Positions 6,611 to 13,227 of a stretch of 13,227 nucleotides of DNA are shown in pieces. Made by a program: the position numbers and the translations under genes. Under the pieces are notes generated by a model, which saw only the letters and a list, made by a program, of their open reading frames with translations, searched no databases and had not been told where the DNA came from. Each line of letters begins with the position of its first letter. The first letter of the stretch is position 1. The DNA comes from Acetobacterium sp. (lineage in GTDB: Bacteria > Bacillota > Clostridia > Eubacteriales > Eubacteriaceae). Where the stretch lies: contig JAKLQL010000190.1 in the NCBI GenBank assembly GCA_022013395.1, forward strand, positions 1 to 13,227, given 5' to 3'.

Positions 6611-7165
6611 ATGTCAAATCAATCAAACATTGCCAATCCGGCACCCCTTGGTCTTTTAGGGTTTGGTATGACCACCGTATTGCTGAATTTGTGCAACGCT
6701 GGCTTTATCCCGCTGTCAATCGTTATTATTTCGATGGGATTTGCTCTCGGTGGCGCAGCTCAAATCATTGCAGGCGTCATGGAATTCAAGAAAAACAATA
6801 CCTTTGGAGCAACTGCATTCACCGCTTATGGATTCTTCTGGTGGTCATTGATCATCATCTGGATTAACCCATTTACCGGAATAGCAAAAGCCGATCCTAT
6901 GAGCATGGGATTTTACTTGGGCTTATGGTGTATATTCAGTGGATTTATGTTCATTGGAACACTGAAGCATAACCGGGCTACCCAAATAGTATTTGGTTCC
7001 CTAACCGCCTTGTTCTTTCTTCTTGCGATGGCCAACTTTACAGAGTCAGCATCTGTACATATCATTGCCGGATATGTTGGAATTTTCTGTGGTCTTTCAG
7101 CTATTTACAATGCTGTAGGACAGATCATCAATCAAGAGTTCGACAAAACAATCATGCCATTATAA
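6611..7165 (+). CDS. satP: Acetate uptake transporter, GPR1/FUN34/YaaH (SatP) family
   Basis: This 184-aa integral membrane protein has six predicted hydrophobic segments and matches the family's usual bacterial length. The hallmark NPAPLGL motif is at residues 9-15, followed by LGFGMTTVLLN in the first membrane helix. A family-typical FMFIGTLKHN stretch lies in the second half. Members form hexameric channel-like carriers for acetate and related short acids (succinate in E. coli SatP) in the cytoplasmic membrane. AAGGAC lies about 10 bases before the ATG, slightly farther than usual. The gene stands alone between the long spacer and a strong terminator. In an acetate-producing anaerobe it could serve acetate efflux or equilibration; that is inference. 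The symbol is by family resemblance. Confidence 0.93.
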   Translation: MSNQSNIANPAPLGLLGFGMTTVLLNLCNAGFIPLSIVIISMGFALGGAAQIIAGVMEFKKNNTFGATAFTAYGFFWWSLIIIWINPFTGIAKADPMSMGFYLGLWCIFSGFMFIGTLKHNRATQIVFGSLTALFFLLAMANFTESASVHIIAGYVGIFCGLSAIYNAVGQIINQEFDKTIMPL

Positions 7166-7187
7166 TTATCATATTTCTGAAACTTGT

Positions 7188-7235
7188 TAAAATTAAAGGG
7201 CTATTACATTCTTTTGTAATAGCCCTTTAATTTTA
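7188..7235. terminator. Bidirectional terminator between satP and the ABC importer operon
   Basis: A perfect 21-bp stem pairs 7188-7208 with 7215-7235 around a TTCTTT loop. Its GC-rich centre is GGGCTATTACA. The outer A/T flanks give a T-run on each strand, so it can terminate both convergent transcripts. The satP stop is 22 bases to the left and the ATPase stop 11 bases to the right. Confidence 0.92.
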
Positions 7236-7246
7236 TATATAACTGG

Positions 7247-8326
7247 TTAAATGATTATTTTTACCGTGTTTCTGCCGTTTTCATTTGTAATGGCCAACGA
7301 TTTTGCATAGGTATTAATGATGGCCAGTGATATTTCATTTTCTTCGGCTTTTTCCAGCTCATAGGCTTCACCGGCAAAGTTTACTTGGAGGGTAATCTCA
7401 CCGCTTAAATCGGAATACTCAACCAGTAAGGATACACTGGCTTTGGGAAATGCCCGGAGCAGGATGGCCAAAACAATTTCCTCGCAGACCAATTGGACAT
7501 TCATAATCTGCCGATCGGTAAACATCTGCTTTTTGAGGAACTCCTCAATTTTGGCATTGAGCTCATAGAGGTCAAAACCACTGCCATCGGCGGTATATTC
7601 AAATGCGGAAATTTTTCGGATGAACGCTCGGGTCTTGGCATTTTGAGGATGATCAAAAATTTCAGCCGGCGATCCATCTTCATAGATTCCCTTTTCATCC
7701 ATATAGAACACCCGACTGGAGACATCCCTGGCAAACTTCATCTCATGGGTCACAATCATCATTGTCATCCCCGTTGATGCCAGTTTGCGGATAACTCCCA
7801 GCACCTCGCTGACCATGGTGGGATCGAGGGCGGAGGTGGGTTCGTCAAACAAGACGATTTCCGGTTTCATCGCCAGGGTTCTGGCGATCGCTGCCCGCTG
7901 CTTTTGTCCACCGGACAACTCGTCGGGAAAGGCCAGGGCTTTTGATCGGAGCCCGACCATCTCCAGATATTGCAGCCCTTCATCATAGGCTTGCTGTTTG
8001 GGGATTTTCAACAAATTAACCGGTCCCAGCATCAGGTTTTCAATAATCATCAGATGGGAAAACAGATTGAAGGATTGAAACACCATCCCCATTTTCTGGC
8101 GCAGTCCAGAGACGTCGGCATTTTTAGCCAGAATGTTCTGGCCATCAATGACAATCTCGCCGTTAGTCGGTGTTTCCAATAGGTTAATGCAGCGCAGAAA
8201 GGTTGACTTTCCGCAACCTGATGGCCCGATGATCGAAATCACTTCGCCCTCTTTTATCTCGGTACTGATATTTTCCAGCACGCTTAACTCGCCGAAGCTT
8301 TTGGATAAACCATTGATTGTTATCAT
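7247..8326 (-). CDS. Amino acid ABC importer ATPase (GlnQ/HisP type) with a C-terminal degenerate HATPase-like domain
   Basis: Residues 1-242 form a standard polar amino acid ABC ATPase: Walker A GPSGCGKST (34-42), Q-loop Gln84, signature LSGGQ (137-141), Walker B IVLFDE (157-162), SALD (165-168) and switch His194. The typical family member ends near residue 245; this one continues to 359. The extra 110 residues resemble the anti-sigma/serine-kinase HATPase fold: LVCEEIVLAILLRAF at the N-box, then a beta-rich stretch, then the AIINTYAKSL..NGRNTVKI ending. The N-box Asn position is Ala287 and the G1 Asp position is Phe317, so ATP binding there is unlikely; a regulatory or docking role is inferred. 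GGAGGTGG precedes the ATG. The ATG overlaps the permease gene's stop (ATGA), implying translational coupling. It powers uptake through the permease encoded just upstream. Confidence 0.92.
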   Translation of the reverse strand: MITINGLSKSFGELSVLENISTEIKEGEVISIIGPSGCGKSTFLRCINLLETPTNGEIVIDGQNILAKNADVSGLRQKMGMVFQSFNLFSHLMIIENLMLGPVNLLKIPKQQAYDEGLQYLEMVGLRSKALAFPDELSGGQKQRAAIARTLAMKPEIVLFDEPTSALDPTMVSEVLGVIRKLASTGMTMMIVTHEMKFARDVSSRVFYMDEKGIYEDGSPAEIFDHPQNAKTRAFIRKISAFEYTADGSGFDLYELNAKIEEFLKKQMFTDRQIMNVQLVCEEIVLAILLRAFPKASVSLLVEYSDLSGEITLQVNFAGEAYELEKAEENEISLAIINTYAKSLAITNENGRNTVKIII

Positions 8327-10608
8327 TTCACCACCTCCGCATCTCTCACTTCCAGATCCAAAATCCCTTTGACCACCCGTTTGCGACGTTTGGGATCGAC
8401 CCGTACTTCAATTTTGCCCAGTACGATAATAAACAGGTAGGTGATCACAAAATAGATAAAAGCGGTCACAAACAGCGGGAAAAAGGCATCAAAGGTTCGG
8501 CTTCGAATGATATCTGTCATCTTGGTCAAATCCTGAATCGCAATATAACCCACCACCGAGGTCATTTTTACCATGCTGATAAATTCGCCCTTAAAAATCG
8601 GCAAGATGTGTCGCAAGGCCTGGGGCAATGTGACCTTAAAAAAGCTGGACACCTTGGTGAATCCCAGGGCATAAGCCGCTTCCAACTGGCCTTTGTCGGT
8701 GGCATCAATGGCGGTTCTGAAGATCTCTGCCGAATAGGCGGCAAAGTTAATCGAAAAGCCCACCACGGCAATCAGGATCGGGTCAATATCCACTGAGGCA
8801 AATAAAATATAGTACAGGATCATCAGGGTTAAAACAATCGGCACCCCCTGAATCAACCGGATATAAACAATGGCAATCCCAGACAACAGCTTTGATCGGG
8901 ACTTCCGCATAGCACAGATCACGGCCCCCAGGATACTGCCGAATAACAGCGACAACATTGAAATGACAATGGTTGTCCACAGCCCTTCTAACACCAGCTT
9001 ATAGCGATCCTCAACAATAAAGGTCTTGTTGTAGCTCTCTTGAATCGATCCGAAAAAAGCAGTTATCGCATTGACGCTACTGACCGTATTTTGCGAATAG
9101 GCCTGATTTTTGATAATTGCCGCGGAGCTATCCGAGGTCATCGGTGTCAGAAATCGAATCGACTCGGCCCGTTCCGGTGTATAGGCCAGGGAGAAAGCCA
9201 AATCAATCTTCCCGGATGCCACGGCCGGAATAACCGCTGAAAAATCCATGACGTCTACTTTCAAATCCATCCCCAATTCCGAGGCTAGAATTCGGGCCAG
9301 ATCGACTTCCAGTCCGACCAGTTCATTGTCTTTATAATAAGAAAAAGGATAATCATCGCCCAGTACCCCGACAGCAAGGGTTCCGTTGCCGCCACTCAAA
9401 TTAACCGGGGTAAGCACCTTTGCCGCTTCATCTGCGCCAAACCATTTGGCTTCCAGGGCCGTAAACGATCCATCATCAACCATTCGTTTAATGACCGGAT
9501 CAAGCTTATCGCCCAGTGCGGTATTCGCCTTGCTGACACCGACGGATGAAAAAAACTCATAGTAAGGCGGTAGCGCCGCCAGATCCGGGTTATTATTGAG
9601 AATTTCCTGAACCTTGGACTGGCTGGTCAGCATCGCATCAACCCGACCTGATTTTAATGCTTCCATCATCGATGAAAAATCTTTGAATTCATACTCTTCA
9701 GCCTGGTAGTTGGGTCGGAATCCTTCAATATGAACCATCCCGGTAATGAAGCCCACCCGTTTCCCGTTGAGATCATCATTGGTCTTGATGGTGGCAGCTT
9801 CGGTATTTCCCGCATACATCGTTTTTCGCACCAGCACACTGTTATGCAGTACCACATAGGCGTCACTATAAAGGACTTCCTGTCCCCGTTCATCAGTTTT
9901 AAAGAAGTCGGAGATGATAATATCGCCTTTGCCGCTTTGGAGCGCCGGGATCATGGCCGCATAATCCATGGTAATAATTTCATAATCAATATTAGCATAA
10001 TTGGCAAAACGCTTGATAAACTCGATGTCGTAGCCAGTGAGCTCACCGTTTTCGTAGTAATTCATCGGTTCCGTCATGCCATTGGTAATGATCGTCAGCT
10101 TCTTTTCCGGGTTCTGTGGTTTGGGAATATCCGGCATCACCCCGCCGATATTATCAATCCAGCGGGTAACCATTTGATCGGCAGTGCCATCTTCATGAAT
10201 CTGTTTGATAAACGCATTAACCTGATCATTGAGCGCCGTATTATTCAATCCCACCACCGTGGCGATTTCAATATTACCCAGTTCCTCGGGCAGCTTGACC
10301 AGATCGGGATTGCTGAGCAGAATGCGGTCAACTCCGGAGCTGTCATAAATGACGGCGGTGGCCTTACCGCTTTTAAGCGCCGCCACCCCATCGATAAACT
10401 GGGTAAAATAAGAGATTTCGGCATTGGGCATGTACTCTTTCGCCACTTCTTCCGGGGGTGTTCCTTCAGGGACGCCGATGATATAGCCGGCCTGATTCAA
10501 GTCACTGGTACTGCTGATTTTCGCTTCATCTGCGGCCGAACAGCCGCAAATCATTAGCATCACGCTAATACCTAATAACAGGGCCAAAATTCGCTTCTTA
10601 GTTGGCAT
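8323..10608 (-). CDS. Fused ABC importer: lipoprotein with two substrate-binding units plus a HisM/GlnP-type permease
   Basis: The protein has 761 aa. A lipoprotein signal ends in ICGC (Cys23), so the N-terminus should be anchored outside the membrane. Binding-protein lobes follow in the order lobe 2 (about 37-153), lobe 1 (168-262), lobe 2 (275-395), lobe 1 (408-502). Each lobe 1 keeps the amino-acid-binding Arg (TDER Arg241, TPER Arg480). The first lobe 2 keeps the ligand Asp (Asp89); in the second that position is Ser329. Residues 536-735 are a polar amino acid permease with the EAA loop GQLEAAYALGF (640-650). AGGAGG lies 6 bases before the ATG, inside the end of the preceding gene, which overlaps by 11 bases. 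The ATPase gene overlaps its stop. Such binding-protein/permease fusions are known in Bacillota. The substrate is probably a polar amino acid but is not determined. Confidence 0.92.
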   Translation of the reverse strand: MPTKKRILALLLGISVMLMICGCSAADEAKISSTSDLNQAGYIIGVPEGTPPEEVAKEYMPNAEISYFTQFIDGVAALKSGKATAVIYDSSGVDRILLSNPDLVKLPEELGNIEIATVVGLNNTALNDQVNAFIKQIHEDGTADQMVTRWIDNIGGVMPDIPKPQNPEKKLTIITNGMTEPMNYYENGELTGYDIEFIKRFANYANIDYEIITMDYAAMIPALQSGKGDIIISDFFKTDERGQEVLYSDAYVVLHNSVLVRKTMYAGNTEAATIKTNDDLNGKRVGFITGMVHIEGFRPNYQAEEYEFKDFSSMMEALKSGRVDAMLTSQSKVQEILNNNPDLAALPPYYEFFSSVGVSKANTALGDKLDPVIKRMVDDGSFTALEAKWFGADEAAKVLTPVNLSGGNGTLAVGVLGDDYPFSYYKDNELVGLEVDLARILASELGMDLKVDVMDFSAVIPAVASGKIDLAFSLAYTPERAESIRFLTPMTSDSSAAIIKNQAYSQNTVSSVNAITAFFGSIQESYNKTFIVEDRYKLVLEGLWTTIVISMLSLLFGSILGAVICAMRKSRSKLLSGIAIVYIRLIQGVPIVLTLMILYYILFASVDIDPILIAVVGFSINFAAYSAEIFRTAIDATDKGQLEAAYALGFTKVSSFFKVTLPQALRHILPIFKGEFISMVKMTSVVGYIAIQDLTKMTDIIRSRTFDAFFPLFVTAFIYFVITYLFIIVLGKIEVRVDPKRRKRVVKGILDLEVRDAEVVK

Positions 10609-11362
10609 TGTCGGCCTCCTCTACGCGGTCTTTTTTGACCACAAACACCTGGGGATTGGGAAAATAACCTTTCGTAAAATCCACCCGCTGAGCGCGTTCG
10701 GGGGTATTATACATGGCTGCGATGGCATCACTCTTCCCGGACTGCAGGCTGTCAATCATCGCGGAAAAATCCATATCCTGATATTCGGTTCGCATTCCCA
10801 GCTCAGCGGCGATTCGGTCCATCAGTTCCACGTTCATGCCGGTGAGTTCACCGTCTTTAACAAAACAACGGGGCTCGGTCAGCGATGTCACCGCAACATT
10901 CAGTACTGGCCCACTGTCATTTTGGGGAACATTAACGATCTGATAGTCCCCGCCGGTTTCCGGAAACCAACGGGCAATGATTTCGTCCATGGTGCCGTCA
11001 CTTAAAAAGCGATTCAGAACCGCATTGATTTTCTGATTCAACTCGGTATTCTCTTTGTTCAGAGCCATCGCCGTCACCTCATCCGTAAGAGGGTCCGGTA
11101 AAATAACCACCTTATCATTATTTTTGGTGTAGTTTTTTGCCGATGCGTAATCCATAATGGCATAGTCAATTTTTCCCGCCATCAGTGCCGCCGACTCATC
11201 CACATAATTATTGAAACGGCTGATTTGGGCATCGGGGTACTTACTCGGAGCAATGATCTCACTGACTGTCCCGATCATTGTTCCGATTTTGGCCATTTCA
11301 ACTGGGGGAAGGGTGGCTGCCGTCTGGCTACACCCCGCAAGAAATAAGGTATAAACCAGCAA
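10598..11362 (-). CDS. Substrate-binding lipoprotein of the ABC importer; anomalous 5' end
   Basis: The reading frame has 254 codons. A lipobox LAGC (Cys11) comes after only seven residues, with no positively charged n-region. Residues 25-133 resemble lobe 2 of amino acid-binding proteins (GKIDYAIMD, ligand-type Asp71). Residues 153-244 resemble lobe 1 (GELTGMNVELMDRIAAELG, then TPER with Arg223). This order is reversed from the norm but is the same as in the fused neighbour, so the two are probably duplicates. The start is uncertain. The only candidate is TTG at 11362-11360, with no ribosome binding site and an in-frame TAA four codons upstream (11377-11375). A neighbouring frame just upstream encodes a hydrophobic KIIAISIAG stretch, as if a signal peptide were broken by a frameshift or deletion. 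It is the first gene of the importer operon and overlaps the next by 11 bases. Confidence 0.75.
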   Translation of the reverse strand: MLVYTLFLAGCSQTAATLPPVEMAKIGTMIGTVSEIIAPSKYPDAQISRFNNYVDESAALMAGKIDYAIMDYASAKNYTKNNDKVVILPDPLTDEVTAMALNKENTELNQKINAVLNRFLSDGTMDEIIARWFPETGGDYQIVNVPQNDSGPVLNVAVTSLTEPRCFVKDGELTGMNVELMDRIAAELGMRTEYQDMDFSAMIDSLQSGKSDAIAAMYNTPERAQRVDFTKGYFPNPQVFVVKKDRVEEADNAN

Positions 11363-11376
11363 TTGATATTGCGATT

Positions 11377-11406
11377 ATTTTACAACATGTTAGATAAAAC
11401 TGTCAA
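11377..11406 (-). promoter_or_regulatory. Candidate promoter of the ABC importer operon
   Basis: On the minus strand a perfect TTGACA (11406-11401) and TAAAAT (11382-11377) are separated by 18 bases. The predicted start of transcription falls about 8 bases before the TTG codon of the first gene, leaving no room for a ribosome binding site. The message would be nearly leaderless unless the real gene start differs. Confidence 0.55.
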
Positions 11407-11417
11407 GCAGGTTATTT

Positions 11418-11579
11418 TTAATAATTAGAATTCATTCTCTCGCCGCCAGCCACTTCGATCCCACCGGCATTGCCACCGGTCACATTAATAATGGTATCTT
11501 TGCTGAAAACTTTTAATCGAATCGATTGCCAGTTTGTCCCAAAAGGTTTAGAATTATTTTGTAAAGCGGAAAAAAAAAC
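11418..11579 (-). pseudogene. Possible gene remnant in the spacer between the importer operon and maf
   Basis: One minus-strand frame is open for 53 codons, ends at TAA (11420-11418), and has no start codon after the upstream TAA. Its content looks protein-like: KPFGTNWQSIRLKVFSKD, then TIINVTGGNAGGIEVAGGER. The bases used are GC-richer than the surrounding AT-rich spacer. I do not recognise the family. The upper part overlaps the maf promoter on the other strand, which argues that any gene here is dead or that the frame is chance. Confidence 0.25.
11526..11554 (+). promoter_or_regulatory. Candidate promoter of maf
   Basis: TTGCCA (11526-11531) and TAGAAT (11549-11554) are separated by 17 bases. 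Each matches five of six sigma-A consensus positions. The leader to the TTG start would be about 75 bases. Confidence 0.55.
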
Positions 11580-11634
11580 TTAAGAAGATAATTCTTGAAA
11601 TTATTGGACAGTTTGAATACAAAGGAGGAAACGA

Positions 11635-12252
11635 TTGAATCCCAAAATTATTCTAGCCAGTCAGTCTCCCAGAAGACGGGAATTACTTAAATTGGTCACA
11701 AAAAATTTTGAAATACAGGCAGCAGAAATCGATGAAAAGAGAATTGAGAATGAGATTTTGCAAAATCGAGATGATGATTTTCTGGTTACATCAAAGAAGC
11801 TTGTTTTAGAGTTGGCATCCAGAAAAGCAGAAGTCATTCAAAAAATAAATAAAAAAGCACTGGTGATCGGAGCAGACACCAGTGTCGTTCTGAATGATAA
11901 AATACTTGGTAAACCGGTAGATGAAGTTGACGCCTATAATATGATCAAACAACTTTCCGGGAACACACACTATGTCTTAACTGGGGTTAGCATAAGATTT
12001 GGAGGTGTTGAAGATCGGTTCGTATCGGTATCGCAAATAAAATTCTATAAATGGAACCAACAGATGAAACGAGAAGTATCAGCGTATGCAGCTTCAGGGA
12101 AGGCCAATGACAAGGCTGGCGCGTACGGTATCCAGGAAGAGGCTGGGCTTTGGGTAAAGTGGATCAGAGGAGATTACAATAATATTGTCGGACTGCCGAT
12201 CGCTAAGCTTAATAAAAGACTCCAGAAAATGTTAGACATCATTAATCAATAA
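11635..12252 (+). CDS. maf: Maf family nucleoside triphosphate pyrophosphatase (YhdE-like)
   Basis: This 205-aa cytoplasmic protein matches the family's usual length. Maf proteins hydrolyse non-canonical or surplus nucleotides (dTTP and UTP for the YhdE type) to the monophosphate and pyrophosphate, and have been linked to arrest of cell division. Conserved blocks are visible: ASQSPRRRELL (8-18), IGADTSVVL with the catalytic Asp81, LGKP (91-94), KAGAYGIQ (160-167) and GDYNNIVGLP (179-188). The KAGAYGIQ form points to the YhdE branch rather than YceF. The start is TTG, supported by AAAGGAGG six bases upstream; no ATG fits as well. It is a single gene with its own candidate promoter and terminator. 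In many Bacillota maf sits beside radC/mreB or other cell-shape genes; here it does not. Confidence 0.95.
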   Translation: MNPKIILASQSPRRRELLKLVTKNFEIQAAEIDEKRIENEILQNRDDDFLVTSKKLVLELASRKAEVIQKINKKALVIGADTSVVLNDKILGKPVDEVDAYNMIKQLSGNTHYVLTGVSIRFGGVEDRFVSVSQIKFYKWNQQMKREVSAYAASGKANDKAGAYGIQEEAGLWVKWIRGDYNNIVGLPIAKLNKRLQKMLDIINQ

Positions 12253-12302
12253 ACACTTTATTTATCGGATTAAGCGGTTCAAATTTTCATGGCTTTAATG
12301 TA

Positions 12303-12337
12303 AAAACCAACCAGTCTAATTTGGACTGGTTGGTTTT
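12303..12337. terminator. Bidirectional terminator between maf and the unknown 141-aa gene
   Basis: A perfect 14-bp stem, AAAACCAACCAGTC (12303-12316) with GACTGGTTGGTTTT (12324-12337), closes a 7-base loop. The A/T arms supply a T-tract on both strands, which suits the two convergent genes. Confidence 0.9.
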
Positions 12338-12374
12338 ATATGGACGGAATTGTGATTTTTTACCATCAACAATA

Positions 12375-12800
12375 TTATAGAACTTTCATTAAATTAATCG
12401 TTGAGATATCCTGAAGTCTGATTTTAAATTCGATGATTTCGTTTTTCTCGTTAAATTTAGAATCAACCGCATATCTGCTGATGTCCTTTTTAAAGTCTTT
12501 CACGTTGCCGTTTATGGCATTTTCCAAAAATGCGCCGGTCGACATGCCAAGCGTCAAGCGTTTGGCATAAGCCAAAACGGCCCGATCTAAAATGTACTGC
12601 TCGACTAAATTCGATTCCTTTTCGAGATTCAATTCTTGTTGCAGGTTACTTAAATAGGGATGATAATATAAAGGATTATTATCAACTCGGATATCAATTA
12701 ACATCGTGCCATTTGCAAGTGCTTGCGTGATACTTTCAATTGATTGGGTCTTTTTGGGGTCAAGATCTGTATAAATTTCGGTAAATTGATCGTCTTTCAT
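12375..12800 (-). CDS. Unrecognised 141-aa protein
   Basis: I do not recognise this protein. It is charged and apparently soluble, with no signal peptide, Cys motif or membrane segment. A probable helical core spans about residues 55-100 (LQQELNLEKESNLVEQYILD, then AYAKRLTLG), and the C-terminus has an alternating beta-like pattern (EIIEFKIRLQDI). The start chosen is ATG at 12800-12798, because AGGAG lies 7 bases upstream; an in-frame ATG 12 codons earlier has no such site. It is transcribed towards the maf terminator. Upstream, 259 bases separate it from the dCMP deaminase gene, so it probably has its own promoter. The clear ribosome binding site and shared terminator support it as a real gene. 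Confidence 0.65.
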   Translation of the reverse strand: MKDDQFTEIYTDLDPKKTQSIESITQALANGTMLIDIRVDNNPLYYHPYLSNLQQELNLEKESNLVEQYILDRAVLAYAKRLTLGMSTGAFLENAINGNVKDFKKDISRYAVDSKFNEKNEIIEFKIRLQDISTINLMKVL

Positions 12801-13059
12801 GTGAAAACTCCTTTCCTGAATGGTGTGTTTTGGCAACCATAATTGGAAGCTTTTAACTGGGCCTTATACTGCATGGGGAATGATGAATGCAGTTTTGGTG
12901 AGGATAAAAACCCTGTATGTCTATTTATATACCTCATCATTGCTAAAATAAACAGAAATAATGATGAAGCTGGTAAAAAAACGATGTTTTGGATCATGAT
13001 TCTGTTTCGAATTATGTATTATTACGTATCAAAATCCAATCGCTAAAATTCATGGGCGC

Positions 13060-13227
13060 TCAATAAAGTGATAATTCGCTGTAAAAAGATGGATTGGGGA
13101 ATTCTCTTAGTGAGATTTCAGCCATTTTAAAAAGTCGCTTGGAAGCTTTGGTGGCGTCGGTATCAGGATATTTATCTTCCAGATAGACTACTTTTTTGAT
13201 GCCCGCTTGAATGATTGCCTTTGCGCA
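13060..13227 (-). CDS. dCMP deaminase, C-terminal part (5' end outside the window)
   Basis: This frame is open from the right edge to TGA at 13062-13060 and covers 55 residues, too short for most ORF finders. It begins CAKAIIQAGIKKVVYLEDKY and continues PDTDATKASKRLFKMAEI. This is the segment after the second zinc-binding Cys of the PCxxCAK motif in deoxycytidylate deaminases, and it closely follows the human DCTD pattern (CAKLIIQAGI..DKYHDSDEATAARLLFNMAGV). The first visible residue is probably that second Cys. The enzyme deaminates dCMP to dUMP for thymidylate synthesis, using zinc. The ComEB subgroup shares this fold. No terminator is obvious after the stop. The assignment rests on this end alone, since the HAE active-site motif lies outside the window. 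Confidence 0.85.
   Translation of the reverse strand, partial: CAKAIIQAGIKKVVYLEDKYPDTDATKASKRLFKMAEISLREFPNPSFYSELSLY

Noticed and set aside
9730..10557. Long (275-codon) plus-strand reading frame
   Set aside because: It is antisense to the fused importer gene, whose lipobox, binding motifs and ribosome binding site are clear. The plus frame has His-rich, low-plausibility content and no family motifs.
12843..13046. 67-codon plus-strand and 66-codon minus-strand frames in the spacer before the dCMP deaminase end
   Set aside because: Neither has a ribosome binding site or coherent protein character, and they overlap one another.

Overview
The window looks like a chromosomal segment from a low-to-mid GC Bacillota of the clostridial type. 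The evidence is strong AGGAGG-type ribosome binding sites, several TTG starts, tightly packed operons, U-tailed hairpin terminators and the gene families present. An acetogen-like relative (Acetobacterium/Eubacteriaceae) would fit the acetate-channel gene and the dikinase relative, but that is inference. No tRNA, rRNA, CRISPR array or insertion sequence was found.

Layout. (a) Positions 1-1760, minus strand: a three-gene operon. Its first gene joins an XRE-type DNA-binding domain to a complete desulfoferrodoxin/superoxide reductase-like iron module. A stand-alone DUF2087 protein and a chloramphenicol acetyltransferase-family enzyme follow, ending in a terminator that overlaps the last stop codon. 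A ribosome binding site and a few codons of a further minus-strand gene lie at the left edge. (b) Positions 1999-6087, minus strand: one very large gene (1362 aa). Its C-terminal third is the ATP-grasp and phosphohistidine part of pyruvate phosphate dikinase. It ends where the PEP/pyruvate barrel should begin, and about 870 unrecognised residues precede the ATP-grasp part. (c) Positions 6088-6610: a 520-base AT-rich spacer with promoter-like elements and a possible decayed reading frame. (d) Positions 6611-7165, plus strand: a SatP/GPR1/FUN34/YaaH acetate transporter, followed by a 21-bp hairpin terminator shared with the convergent operon. (e) Positions 7247-11362, minus strand: a polar amino acid-type ABC importer in three overlapping genes: a small binding lipoprotein, a lipoprotein with two binding units fused to a permease, and an ATPase with an extra C-terminal domain resembling a degenerate anti-sigma-type kinase fold. 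(f) Positions 11635-12252, plus strand: maf, then a bidirectional terminator. (g) Positions 12375-12800, minus: an unrecognised 141-aa protein. (h) Positions 13060-13227, minus: the C-terminus of a dCMP deaminase that runs off the window.

How they may work together. The importer genes form one translationally coupled unit, and the order of lobes in their binding domains is shifted from the usual one. The HTH-desulfoferrodoxin protein probably regulates its own operon, and its iron module suggests a redox or superoxide signal; this is inferred from conserved ligands only. A 15-bp perfect inverted repeat lies between that operon and the dikinase-like gene. It shares an 8-base core with a dyad in the dikinase gene's promoter region, so the two units may share a regulator.
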